The position numbers and the translations under genes were made by a program. A DNA stretch of 64,000 bases from Planctomycetia bacterium (GTDB lineage Bacteria; Planctomycetota; Phycisphaerae; Phycisphaerales; SM1A02), in NCBI GenBank assembly GCA_005799495.1, contig SYGP01000037.1, forward strand, positions 1 through 64,000. Direction: 5' to 3'. Below, piece by piece: positions 9,338 to 17,375 of the stretch. Each line of letters begins with the position of its first letter. Position 1 is the first letter of the stretch. Below the pieces are notes generated by a model. The model was not told the DNA's origin and made no database searches. It worked only from the letters and a program-made list of their open reading frames with translations.

Positions 9338-9865
9338 TCAGACACGAAGCGGCCCAAGATTGTGCAGTTTCCGAAGCGCCTGGACTGACGCCCAAGCGCT
9401 CCGATCGCGCGCAGTGAAGCGCACAAGTTGTGTGGCAGTGGACTGCAGGATGGTTGCTGCCGTCTTGCAATCGCCGAGGGCGACATTCCAGGCGTGGAGT
9501 GCCTCGGCCAACATCGATGGAAAGTCTGCGTGCTCTGTGGCGCAGCGGATTCGACCAGCGACACACCGTGAACGCCACAGCGCACTCGTCACCATCGCGC
9601 CTGTCGAGGGCGTGGATCGCACATGGACAGCCAGGGCGATGCGCAGTCGATGGAGTGCGACCGTGCGGTTCTCGCCGAGGCTCCGACGCTCACTCGCCTG
9701 TGCACGAATCCCCGTGGGCATGTGGGTGAGGAAGCACGCGGTCTCCACCTTGTTCCTGTGCTGCCCGCCTGGACCACTGACTCGGCCCGTCCGCACCTCG
9801 CAGGCGGCGAGCAACTCTTCTGGGGGCAGGCACGCTGGATGGTCGATCGACTGCTTTGGTTCCAC
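9338..9865 (-). CDS. Stand-alone GGQ release-factor-like protein
   Basis: A 175-residue protein whose N-terminal half is a class I release factor catalytic domain: SGPGGQHRNKVET carries the Gly-Gly-Gln that enters the peptidyl transferase centre, followed by THMPTGI and SLGENR. It has no codon-recognition domain, so it resembles ArfB/PrfH-type ribosome rescue or repair factors. The C-terminal 75 residues are helical-looking but lack the Lys/Arg-rich tail with which ArfB enters the mRNA channel, so a different ribosome target is possible. The GTG start lies 6 bases after the tsaD stop on the same strand, indicating co-transcription with tsaD. Confidence 0.8.
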   Translation of the reverse strand: MEPKQSIDHPACLPPEELLAACEVRTGRVSGPGGQHRNKVETACFLTHMPTGIRAQASERRSLGENRTVALHRLRIALAVHVRSTPSTGAMVTSALWRSRCVAGRIRCATEHADFPSMLAEALHAWNVALGDCKTAATILQSTATQLVRFTARDRSAWASVQALRKLHNLGPLRV

Positions 9866-9871
9866 GCTTCT

Positions 9872-10897
9872 TCACCCGGTTCGGCGGCGCTCGCCGCGAC
9901 GACCGCGCGCGAGCGATGAGAGTGGTTCTGCAACGGTGTCCCATCCATCGCGGTCGCCTCGTCCCAAGCGCAGCGCACCGGTGGCTGCGATCATCGCCGC
10001 GTTGTCGGTGCAGTAGCGCGGCTCGCTCAGTCGCAGATCGATGCCTCGGATCTCGCATCCTCGTGCCAGTTCGCGCCGCAGAAGCGCGTTCACGGCGACC
10101 CCACCTCCGACAAGCAGTGTGCGTACGCCGAACTCTTCACTCGCGCGCCAAGTGCGGTCGAGGAGTTGATCGACGACGGAAAAGCGGAATGACGCGGCAA
10201 GCGCGTTCGTTTCGTGGGGTGAACGCCGATGCGCGAGTGCGAGCGCTGTCTTGAGGCCGCTGAATGAGAAGTCATGCCCGCGCAGTCGTGTGCGTGGAAG
10301 GGGAATGAGCGAAGGATCGCCTTGCTCCGCAGCGACATCAAGCCGTGCGCCGCCCGGGTAGCCCACCCCGAGGATTGCCGCGGCCTTGTCGAATGCCTCG
10401 CCCGCTGCATCGTCGATGGTCGCGCCGCGCAGGGTGGGTTCGAGTGCAGCGTTCATGGAAAAGAGACTCGTATGCCCGCCGGAAACCACGAGTCCAAGCG
10501 CGGGCCACGCCACGGGCGGGCGATCAAGCAGGCACGCCACGAGGTGGGCGGCGACATGATCCACGCCGACGAATGGTCGTCCGCTGGCCCAGGCGATGGC
10601 CTTTGCCGCACTCGTTCCGACGAGGAGAGAGCCGATCAGTCCAGGTCGTGTTCCACTGGCGATGCCATCGATGGAGTCGAGCGCTTCGCCTGCTTCGCGA
10701 AGTGCAGCGCGCACGACCGGCACGACGCACTCCAAATGTGCGCGGCTGGCGATCTCCGGGACGACCCCTCGGTACTCCTCGTGCAGCGCGTCTTGACTTG
10801 CGGTCACGCAGGAGCGGACATGCAGGGCATCTCCTGCCATCTCCACAACGGCAGCAGATGTTTCGTCACAACTGCTCTCGATGCCAAGCACCTTCAT
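9872..10897 (-). CDS. tsaD: tRNA N6-adenosine threonylcarbamoyltransferase TsaD
   Basis: Transfers threonylcarbamoyl to A37 of ANN-decoding tRNAs together with TsaB and TsaE. The 341-residue protein starts MKVLGIESSCDET and has the metal-binding pair H114 and H118 in VDHVAAHL, the SGGHT loop, and a late C-terminal SEPRYCTDNAAMIA segment. Length matches the family (E. coli 337). ATG 10897 is 9 bases after a TACGCT -10 box. The GGQ protein follows in the same transcript, which groups two translation-fidelity functions. Confidence 0.96.
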   Translation of the reverse strand: MKVLGIESSCDETSAAVVEMAGDALHVRSCVTASQDALHEEYRGVVPEIASRAHLECVVPVVRAALREAGEALDSIDGIASGTRPGLIGSLLVGTSAAKAIAWASGRPFVGVDHVAAHLVACLLDRPPVAWPALGLVVSGGHTSLFSMNAALEPTLRGATIDDAAGEAFDKAAAILGVGYPGGARLDVAAEQGDPSLIPLPRTRLRGHDFSFSGLKTALALAHRRSPHETNALAASFRFSVVDQLLDRTWRASEEFGVRTLLVGGGVAVNALLRRELARGCEIRGIDLRLSEPRYCTDNAAMIAATGALRLGRGDRDGWDTVAEPLSSLARGRRGERRRTG

Positions 10898-10906
10898 CGC
10901 CGGTGG

Positions 10907-10930
10907 AGCGTAGCCCTTGCAGCCTAGACT
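10907..10930. promoter_or_regulatory. Divergent tsaD / hflX promoters in a 40-bp gap
   Basis: Minus-strand TACGCT (10907-10912) ends 9 bases before the tsaD ATG; plus-strand TAGACT (10925-10930) ends 7 bases before the hflX ATG. With only 40 bp between start codons, each -35 region must overlap the other promoter, so the two should compete or be co-regulated. Confidence 0.55.
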
Positions 10931-10937
10931 GCGAGTC

Positions 10938-12350
10938 ATGGAGACAGGACTTCGCGGCGGATCGATCCGAGCAGAGCGGGCAGTGCTCGCTGCAGTGATG
11001 CTCGGCGGATCCGACACGCGCAGTGGCAGCGATGATCCGCTGGCCGAACTCCGTGCGCTTGCCCAGACGGCCGCCGTGGAAACGGTCGGGCAGCTGATTC
11101 AAAACCGCGCAGACATGGATCCGCGGACATGCCTTGGCAAGGGAAAGATCGCCGAACTGAAGGCCATGGTGGAAGAGCTTGGTGCAGGTGTCGTCATCTT
11201 CGATCACGAACTGAGCCCGAGTCAGCTGCGAAACATCGAGGAAGCCGTCTGCCAGAAGGTGATCGATCGGAGCGAATTGATCCTCGACATCTTTGCCAAC
11301 CGCGCGACATCGCGTGCTGCGCAATTGCAGGTGGAGATTGCGCAGCTCGAGTACACCGCGCCGCGGCTGCGTGCGATGTGGTCTCACCTCGGGCAGGTCA
11401 CGGGCGGATCGCCCGTGGGCGTCGGAACACGCGGTCCTGGCGAGCAGCAACTGGAGATTGACCGCCGCCTCGTTTCGCGTCGGATTGTCGCCCTGAAGCG
11501 GGAACTCGCGGAGGTTCAGGCGCGCAAGACCCGAGAGGTGCAGGCGCGCCGGGCGGAGCACTTCACCGTCGGGCTCGTGGGCTATACCAACGCGGGCAAG
11601 AGCACGCTTTTCAATGCGCTCACCGCTGGCGGCGCGTTTGCCAATGACCAACTCTTCGCCACGCTTCAGACACGGACGGAGGCGTGGAACCTGGGCGGTG
11701 GCAATGAAGCGCTCTTGTCGGACACGGTGGGATTCATCCAGCGGCTCCCGCACCACCTTGTTGCCAGCTTCCGCGCGACGCTCGAGGAAACCGTTCATGC
11801 GCATCTGCTGTTGGTAGTGGTGGATGCGGCCGATCCGCGGGCTCCGCAGCAGTTGGATACTGTGCGGACGGTTCTGGGCGAGATTGGAGCCACTGGGCAG
11901 CCGCGCATGGTTGTCCTGAATCAGGTGGACCGCCTCCCTCGGTTCCCCGACGAAGTCGCCTTGCCGGCGTGGTCGACAGCCGAGCCCACCGCCATCGCCG
12001 TGTCTGCGCGGACGGGGTTTGGCTTGGACCGCTTGAAGGAGCGCGTTCGGGAAACGCTGCTCGGACAACTGCAGGAAGTGACCATCCGCCTCCCGCTGCG
12101 CGAGAGCAAGGCCGTCGATTTTCTGGAGTCGCGTACGCAGGTTCTCTCGCGCGACTGGGATGAGGTGCAGTCCATCCTTCGGACGCGGTTGGCGCGCCGA
12201 CACATCGAGCACCTGCTCGCTCGAGGCGTTCGATTCACGGTGGATGGCGAGCCGCCGCACGCGGCGCTTGGGCGGCTCTGGCCGCCTGCTTCGGACGATG
12301 CGCGTGAACGCGTCCCGCCGCACGAGCGACTCTTCGGCATCGGGGAGTGA
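10938..12350 (+). CDS. hflX: GTPase HflX
   Basis: Ribosome-associated GTPase that splits stalled 70S ribosomes. Order of parts: N-terminal nucleotide-binding-like domain with DPRTCLGKGK, a glycine-rich linker GVGTRGPGEQQLE, then the G domain with G1 GYTNAGKSTL, G3 DTVGFIQRLPHHLVASF and G4 NQVD (the usual Lys of NKxD is Gln, a common variation in HflX). About 470 residues; the C-terminal 100 residues extend the E. coli form slightly. ATG 10938 is preferred over an in-frame ATG 7 codons upstream because TAGACT ends 7 bases before it. Confidence 0.94.
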   Translation: METGLRGGSIRAERAVLAAVMLGGSDTRSGSDDPLAELRALAQTAAVETVGQLIQNRADMDPRTCLGKGKIAELKAMVEELGAGVVIFDHELSPSQLRNIEEAVCQKVIDRSELILDIFANRATSRAAQLQVEIAQLEYTAPRLRAMWSHLGQVTGGSPVGVGTRGPGEQQLEIDRRLVSRRIVALKRELAEVQARKTREVQARRAEHFTVGLVGYTNAGKSTLFNALTAGGAFANDQLFATLQTRTEAWNLGGGNEALLSDTVGFIQRLPHHLVASFRATLEETVHAHLLLVVVDAADPRAPQQLDTVRTVLGEIGATGQPRMVVLNQVDRLPRFPDEVALPAWSTAEPTAIAVSARTGFGLDRLKERVRETLLGQLQEVTIRLPLRESKAVDFLESRTQVLSRDWDEVQSILRTRLARRHIEHLLARGVRFTVDGEPPHAALGRLWPPASDDARERVPPHERLFGIGE

Positions 12351-12359
12351 CGGGGGGGC

Positions 12360-13283
12360 TCACTCCACTTCGCTGCAGCGATGAAAAAGTGTGCGGCACA
12401 CGGCACTCCATCCGTGCGAGCCGCCATCGCGAATCCATGCGGCGGATGATGCGCGTGGGGAGTCGGTCGACTGCCATGCGGCGATGCGGCTGGCAAGGTC
12501 GCGCCCCGGCTTCCAGAATCCGTCCGAGGCACGACCGATGGCGATTCGCTCGCCGCGGCGTGGCAGACGATCCCAGCGTTCCACTGGTGTGCCAAGCAGT
12601 GCCTGTGCGAAGAGCCACTCGAGTCGCTCGGCGCCCATCAGCACGATGATGTTCTCGCCCCCCGGCAGAAACTGCGCGCGTGCCTTCCGCATGAGCCGGT
12701 TCATTCTCTCGATGATCTCCGCACGGTCATCGGCGATGCCGACATGAAGGCGAATGAAGCGACCGTCGTGCGCACAGCGCACGCGGCAGCGTCCTTGCAC
12801 TCGTCCATCGCGCCCGAGGACGGAGTGCTCGTCACCGATGCTTGCACGCTTGAGGAAGTCCGCGAAGTTCGCGGAGAGTGCACGCAGTGATGAGGTCGCG
12901 AGACCGCTGCGCCACACGATCTCGACTTCCAGTCGCCGCTCGATACTTTCCAGTGCGTGGATCAAGCGTGGCATGCGCATGGAATGGGCAGCAGGCAGGT
13001 GCTGGTCCTCGATGCTTTTCACATGGAAGTGAAGCAGCACATCGCCCTTGCGAGCAACGAGATCGCACGCGCGTCCGCTGGGCGTTGGCACCTCACTGCC
13101 GACATCGAACCCTGCCTTGATCAGTGTGCGTGCGAGACGCGCTTCGGATGCAAGAGATGCCTGCAACCGCGGATTGCCTGCAGCACGCTCGATTCGGCGC
13201 GCCATGGGGCGCAGCGAGCGGGCTTGGCGCGTGGAAAGCCAGCGAAGGGCTTGCGTGGCATGATCACGAGTGGGGGAGGGCAT
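12360..13283 (-). CDS. Uncharacterised protein with PD-(D/E)XK-like segment
   Basis: A 307-residue soluble protein of unknown function. Residues about 40-80 read E-A-R-L-A-R-T-L-I-K-A-G-F-D-V, then CDLVARKG and LLHFHVKS; the spacing of Glu, Asp and a final Val-Lys recalls the PD-(D/E)XK nuclease fold, with His in place of the middle acidic residue. That is an inference from pattern only. The start at 13283 (MPSPTRDHAT) is chosen because codons upstream lack a family-like look and run towards the neighbouring gene. It ends 9 bases from the hflX stop, tail to tail. Confidence 0.6.
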   Translation of the reverse strand: MPSPTRDHATQALRWLSTRQARSLRPMARRIERAAGNPRLQASLASEARLARTLIKAGFDVGSEVPTPSGRACDLVARKGDVLLHFHVKSIEDQHLPAAHSMRMPRLIHALESIERRLEVEIVWRSGLATSSLRALSANFADFLKRASIGDEHSVLGRDGRVQGRCRVRCAHDGRFIRLHVGIADDRAEIIERMNRLMRKARAQFLPGGENIIVLMGAERLEWLFAQALLGTPVERWDRLPRRGERIAIGRASDGFWKPGRDLASRIAAWQSTDSPRASSAAWIRDGGSHGWSAVCRTLFHRCSEVE

Positions 13284-13381
13284 GGTTATCGCGCCGTCGG
13301 GAGGGATGGGTCGAGGCAAGACTTGCCAAAAAATCTCGGCGTTGCCGAAAGTGACGATCCGTTGCCGCCGATCCACCAGCC

Positions 13382-13927
13382 GTGCAAAGTTCCGCTGCCA
13401 CAACCCATCAGCTTTCCGCGCCTCGCCCGCACGTACGCGTTCCGCGCATTGGCGAACTTCTTGTGGCGCAGGGCGTCCTGCGACAGAGCGAGGTGGATGC
13501 GGTGTTGGAGCGGCAGCAGACCCAGGATCGCCCCTTCGGCGTGCTCTGCGAGGAGATGTTCGGGATCGATCCAACGATCATCGAGGGCGCGTGGACCGAT
13601 CAATACCGAGCGCTTGCACACACGTTTGATGCGGACTTCGCAAGAGTCGACGCCGGCGCCGCGGCGCTCGTCACGGCACGACAGGCATGGCAGTTTCGAT
13701 TCTTCCCGCTGCGATTTGAGCATGGTGCTGTCGTTGCTGCGACCACGCCTGCACACTTGGCTCGTGCGTGCAGGTTCGCCAGCAGCGTGCTGGGGCTGCC
13801 CGCCATTTTCGTCGTCGTGGACTCCCATGAACTCAGCAGCGCACTCGAAACGCACTATCCGATGGACGGGCTCGATGTGCGGACGGTGCAATCGCTGCAC
13901 GGTGTGAATGGCAACACCCGGACTTGA
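13382..13927 (+). CDS. Stand-alone MshEN (GspE N-terminal) domain protein
   Basis: A 181-residue protein. Residues about 20-75 (RIGELLVAQGVLRQSEVDAVL...GVLCEEMFG) match the MshEN/GspE-II N-terminal domain, which in type II secretion and type IV pilus ATPases binds c-di-GMP or partner proteins. No ATPase domain follows, so this is a free-standing version, perhaps a c-di-GMP or secretion-linked adaptor; that role is inferred. The start codon is GTG with no clear ribosome site. Its last 19 bases overlap the tRNA-Phe gene on the other strand. Confidence 0.65.
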   Translation: MQSSAATTHQLSAPRPHVRVPRIGELLVAQGVLRQSEVDAVLERQQTQDRPFGVLCEEMFGIDPTIIEGAWTDQYRALAHTFDADFARVDAGAAALVTARQAWQFRFFPLRFEHGAVVAATTPAHLARACRFASSVLGLPAIFVVVDSHELSSALETHYPMDGLDVRTVQSLHGVNGNTRT

Positions 13928-13981
13928 ACCGGGGACACTCGCATTTTCAATGCGATGCTCTACCAACTGAGCTATGTTGCC
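13909..13981 (-). tRNA. tRNA-Phe (anticodon GAA)
   Basis: Acceptor GGCAACA pairs with TGTTGCC, discriminator A. The anticodon stem TCGCA/TGCGA encloses TTGAAAA, giving anticodon GAA. D-arm AGCTCAGTTGGTAGAGC and T-arm GGTTCAAGTCC are standard. Both ends overlap protein genes: the stop codon of the sigma-like gene lies in its positions 8-10, and the MshEN gene runs into its 3' end from the other strand. CCA is not encoded. Confidence 0.97.
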
Positions 13982-14721
13982 TGCGGCACCCGCGCGGATG
14001 CGGGGGCGTCGTTGGCGAGGGTACGCGGAGCGAGGGCGCTGTCAAGAATCGACACAACCGCCTCTGACTCGAGGGAGAGAACGGGTGCTGCCCTGCGTGG
14101 GACGCTGCGGAGAACTCGCTGATTACCTGAGCTGCCGGGCATCGACAGAGGGATGCCAAGCGGCATGGTCTCCACGCGAGCAAGAACGTGGGCCAGCAGC
14201 CAACGAGCAAGCGTCTGACCGCCACGGAAATCGTGCAGCGACGGTTCGCCTGCGCTGCGCGCAGGCGATGCGGCAGCCTTGCCTTGCGCCACAGAGAGCG
14301 TCGCGGCGCGGAGTTCACGGATGAACCGCTCCACGAGCAGGCGAGCTTGTTGCGGCGAAAGGCGCAGTTCAGCTCCCTCGCAGAGGCTCCGAAGATGTCG
14401 CGTGACCAGTTCGCTCCAGGCAGATTGATCTCCGCGAATGCATGCGCAGGTGAGCGCAACATCTCCAATCCAGAGGTCAACTCGCTCACTCCATGCACAT
14501 GCCGTCGAAACGCGCTCGAGAACTTCATCGAGGGAAACGCTCCACAGGGGGCGTCCAGAACCTGCGGCGAAATAGGCGCGGCGCACCAGTGTTTCGCGAG
14601 CAGCGGGATCATGCGCCACGCGCTGCGTCTGCAAGCGCTTGGACACACGCCGATCTTGGCTTGCCCCAAACTTTGACTTGTTCAACGCAGAGGACCGACC
14701 AGCATCAGTGTGGTGTGGCAT
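13972..14721 (-). CDS. Sigma-factor-region-2-like protein
   Basis: A 249-residue protein. The middle reads like a degenerate ECF sigma region 2: GDQSAWSELVTRHL at about residue 96, then LHDFRGGQTLARWLLAHVLARVE, which resembles the segment before the -10-binding helix. No region 4 helix-turn-helix is seen, so it may be a decayed sigma factor or a protein that only binds RNA polymerase. ATG 14721 has a good ribosome site, AAGGAG followed by ACAG. The stop codon TAG lies inside the tRNA-Phe sequence just downstream, so one transcript could carry both. Confidence 0.55.
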   Translation of the reverse strand: MPHHTDAGRSSALNKSKFGASQDRRVSKRLQTQRVAHDPAARETLVRRAYFAAGSGRPLWSVSLDEVLERVSTACAWSERVDLWIGDVALTCACIRGDQSAWSELVTRHLRSLCEGAELRLSPQQARLLVERFIRELRAATLSVAQGKAAASPARSAGEPSLHDFRGGQTLARWLLAHVLARVETMPLGIPLSMPGSSGNQRVLRSVPRRAAPVLSLESEAVVSILDSALAPRTLANDAPASARVPQAT

Positions 14722-14811
14722 CTGTCTCCTTCGCGAGTCACGTTGGAACCGCGACTTGGTTGGGGGGAAGTCTACGAATCCCACCTCTCTCGTCAACGCG
14801 TTCGCAGTTGT

Positions 14812-15582
14812 TCACAGTCCGAGAAGAGAGCGACGAATATCGGAAGCGACAGGGAAGGATGATCGGAACGACCGAAGTGCATCCATGTCGATGTCAGCCG
14901 AGACCAAGGTGTCTGCCTGCGCACCGATCGATGCGATCTCGTTCCCGACATGATCGAGAATGACGGAACCTCCGCTGTAAGCGATGGTTGGCTCGCTTCC
15001 GGTGCGGTTGCACGCCACGACTGCCGCCTGATTCTCGAGCGCACGCGCAATCAACATGGCACGCTTCTGGTGCAGTCGTGCGGACGGCCAGCATGCGGAG
15101 AAGGTGAACAGCTCGGCACCAGCAAGAAGCGCGTGCCGGAACAGCTCGGGGAAGCGCAGGTCGTAGCAGATTGCTGGGGCGATGCGTACGCCGCCGCAGT
15201 CGATGACGACCGGACTGTTCCCCGGCGCGTAGGCGCGTTGTTCGCCGCCGGGGGAGAACAGGAACACCTTGCTGTAGCAGCCGATTTCCTCGCCAGAAGG
15301 GGCAAACACCGTGGCAGTATTGGCGGTGCCGCCACCGACCTTCCGCGCAATGCCAGCTTGCAGGAAGATCCCATGATCCTTGGCAAGTTGCCCCATCCAA
15401 GCCGCGGAATCGGGCGCCGCCGCAATATCGGCGCGCATGGTGAACCCCGTTTCGCACAGTTCGGGCAGGACCACGAGATCGCCCCTTTCGGGGCGCTGTG
15501 CCTCGAGCGCGGCGCGGATCGCTGCCCGGTTCTCGCGGATGCGTTCCCACTGGGGATTGGTTTGCAACGCGTGAAACCGCAT
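14812..15582 (-). CDS. Carbon-nitrogen hydrolase (nitrilase superfamily, omega-amidase-like)
   Basis: A 256-residue amidase of the nitrilase superfamily. The catalytic triad is complete: E41 in LPELCETGF, K105 in CYSKVFLF, and C139 in APAICYDLRFPEL. The pattern ICYDLRFPE is typical of omega-amidase/YafV-like members that hydrolyse 2-oxoglutaramate or similar small amides; the true substrate is not shown. It begins 14 bases after tRNA-His on the same strand, so it may share that transcript. Confidence 0.9.
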   Translation of the reverse strand: MRFHALQTNPQWERIRENRAAIRAALEAQRPERGDLVVLPELCETGFTMRADIAAAPDSAAWMGQLAKDHGIFLQAGIARKVGGGTANTATVFAPSGEEIGCYSKVFLFSPGGEQRAYAPGNSPVVIDCGGVRIAPAICYDLRFPELFRHALLAGAELFTFSACWPSARLHQKRAMLIARALENQAAVVACNRTGSEPTIAYSGGSVILDHVGNEIASIGAQADTLVSADIDMDALRSFRSSFPVASDIRRSLLGL

Positions 15583-15596
15583 GGTTTATCGGAGAG

Positions 15597-15670
15597 GGCG
15601 ACCGACGGGACTTGAACCCGCGACATCCAGGATCACAACCCGGCGCTCTACCGACTGAGCTACGGCCGCC
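15597..15670 (-). tRNA. tRNA-His (anticodon GTG)
   Basis: Acceptor GCGGCCG pairs with CGGTCGC (one G-U). Anticodon loop TTGTGAT in stem CCGGG/CCTGG gives GTG. The extra G at position -1 and discriminator C73, the identity pair for histidyl-tRNA synthetase, are both encoded; coordinates include G-1. Confidence 0.96.
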
Positions 15671-15681
15671 ATGGAAAGCGC

Positions 15682-15687
15682 AGGATA
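15682..15687 (-). promoter_or_regulatory. -10 box (TATCCT) of tRNA-His
   Basis: TATCCT on the minus strand ends 11 bases before G-1 of tRNA-His, the same spacing seen for tRNA-Leu. Confidence 0.5.
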
Positions 15688-15737
15688 GTAGGGAGTTGCA
15701 ACGGACCCTGCAAAGGGAATCGATCGGTCATTCGTGA

Positions 15738-15743
15738 TAGACT
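15738..15743 (+). promoter_or_regulatory. -10 box (TAGACT) of pckA
   Basis: TAGACT lies 28 bases before the pckA ATG, giving a leader of about 20 bases. A weak GGGAAA precedes the start codon. Confidence 0.4.
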
Positions 15744-15771
15744 TCTCGCCCTCCCCACTGGGAAATCTTCC

Positions 15772-17367
15772 ATGACCACACTGACTGCCCATTCATCGTC
15801 GATGCGCCATTCCTTCGGCTCCGCACAAATCCTCAGCAATGTGCCGACCGCCGAACTGATCGAGCATGCGCTCGCGCGCGGGGAGGGGCGGTTGGCAGCG
15901 AACGGCGCGCTTGCCTGCGATACGGGCGACCGAACCGGACGAAGCCCCAACGACAAGTTCCTCGAGGATTCGGCAGGGATTCACGGTGACATCGACTGGG
16001 GCAAGGTGAATCAGCCGATGAGCCCCGAGCATTTTGACGCTCTCGAGCGATTGGTGCTGACGACCCTCGGTCGTCGGGAGAAGCTGTACCGATTTGACGG
16101 CTACGCGGGTGCGGATCCCGATTTCCGCCTGAAGGTCTCGGTGTTCACCGAGGAAGCATGGCACAGCCTCTTTGCCAAGACGCTCTTCATCAACGCCGAG
16201 AGTGCAGACCTGAAGCATTGGCGTCAGGACTGGACGATCATCAATGCGGGAAGTCTGCGGCTCGATGATCCGGCGAAGTACGGAGCGAAGGGGCCCGTCT
16301 GCATCGCACAAAGTCTTGAAAAGCGGACCGTGCTCATCGTGGGAACGCGCTACGCCGGCGAGATGAAGAAGTCCATCTTCTATGCGATGAACTTCGACCT
16401 GCCACCCATGAAGGTCTTCCCGATGCACTGCTCGTGCAATGTGGACCGCAAGGATCCGCAAAATGTTGCCCTGTTCTTCGGGCTTTCGGGAACCGGAAAG
16501 ACAACCCTTTCAGCCGATCCGAACCGCGACCTCGTTGGTGATGACGAGCATGGTTGGAGCGACAAGGGCGTGTTCAACATGGAGGGTGGGTGCTACGCCA
16601 AGTGCATCAAGCTCTCGCGAGAGGGCGAGCCAGAGATCTGGGACGCGATCCGGTTTGGCAGCGTGCTGGAGAACACCACCATCGATCCCGTGACGCGCAT
16701 CCCCGATTACGACAGTGCGGCACGCACGGAGAACACGCGTGTCACCTACCCCGTGTCATTCATCCGCAACGCGCGGATTCCGAGCGTTGCGGGGCATCCG
16801 AAGAATGTGATCTTCCTCACCGCCGATGCCTTTGGCGTGCTGCCTCCCGTTTCCAAACTCACCGCGGAGCAGGCGATGTACTACTTCCTCAACGGCTACA
16901 CCTCGAAGCTCGCGGGGACGGAGGCGGGCGTCACCGAGCCGCAGCCGAACTTCTCCGCGTGCTTTGGCGGTCCATTCATGCCGCGCCCGCCGATGCGATA
17001 CGCGGAGATGCTCCGCGACCGAATCGCGAAGCACGGATCGGATGTCTGGCTGCTGAACACGGGCTGGACGGGCGGTCCCTACGGCGTCGGATCACGGTTC
17101 AAGCTCGCCTACACGCGCGCATTCGTCAACGCCATCCTGGGCGGCTCCCTGCGCAGCGCATCCTTCCGCAAGGATCCGATCTTCGGTCTGGCAATTCCAT
17201 CGCAGGTGAGCGGCGTGCCCTCCGAGGTGCTCGATCCCCGAAACACATGGGCGGACAAGGCCGCGTACGACGCGAAGGCGCGGGACCTGGCCGCTCGCTT
17301 CCGAGCGAACGATTCCAAGTTCGCCGTGACGCCCGAAGTTCGCGCTGCGGGTCCGATCATCTCGTGA
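15772..17367 (+). CDS. pckA: Phosphoenolpyruvate carboxykinase (ATP)
   Basis: Converts oxaloacetate and ATP to phosphoenolpyruvate, the entry step of gluconeogenesis. At 531 residues it has the ATP-type length. Seen: RTGRSPNDKF near the N-terminus, the kinase-1a P-loop GLSGTGKTTLSADP, the kinase-2 metal motif LVGDDEHGWS, and NTGWTGGPYGVGSR with the adenine-side residues. It is the first gene of a tight row with ilvA (8-base gap) and nadE. Confidence 0.97.
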   Translation: MTTLTAHSSSMRHSFGSAQILSNVPTAELIEHALARGEGRLAANGALACDTGDRTGRSPNDKFLEDSAGIHGDIDWGKVNQPMSPEHFDALERLVLTTLGRREKLYRFDGYAGADPDFRLKVSVFTEEAWHSLFAKTLFINAESADLKHWRQDWTIINAGSLRLDDPAKYGAKGPVCIAQSLEKRTVLIVGTRYAGEMKKSIFYAMNFDLPPMKVFPMHCSCNVDRKDPQNVALFFGLSGTGKTTLSADPNRDLVGDDEHGWSDKGVFNMEGGCYAKCIKLSREGEPEIWDAIRFGSVLENTTIDPVTRIPDYDSAARTENTRVTYPVSFIRNARIPSVAGHPKNVIFLTADAFGVLPPVSKLTAEQAMYYFLNGYTSKLAGTEAGVTEPQPNFSACFGGPFMPRPPMRYAEMLRDRIAKHGSDVWLLNTGWTGGPYGVGSRFKLAYTRAFVNAILGGSLRSASFRKDPIFGLAIPSQVSGVPSEVLDPRNTWADKAAYDAKARDLAARFRANDSKFAVTPEVRAAGPIIS

Positions 17368-17375
17368 GCGGAGCC

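Noticed and set aside
10866-12323. 485-codon open frame opposite hflX
   Set aside because: Shadow of hflX, which has all GTPase motifs and a promoter at its start.
13947-14669. 240-codon open frame overlapping the sigma-like gene in another frame, same strand
   Set aside because: It has no ribosome site and no motif, while the chosen frame has AAGGAG and sigma-like segments.
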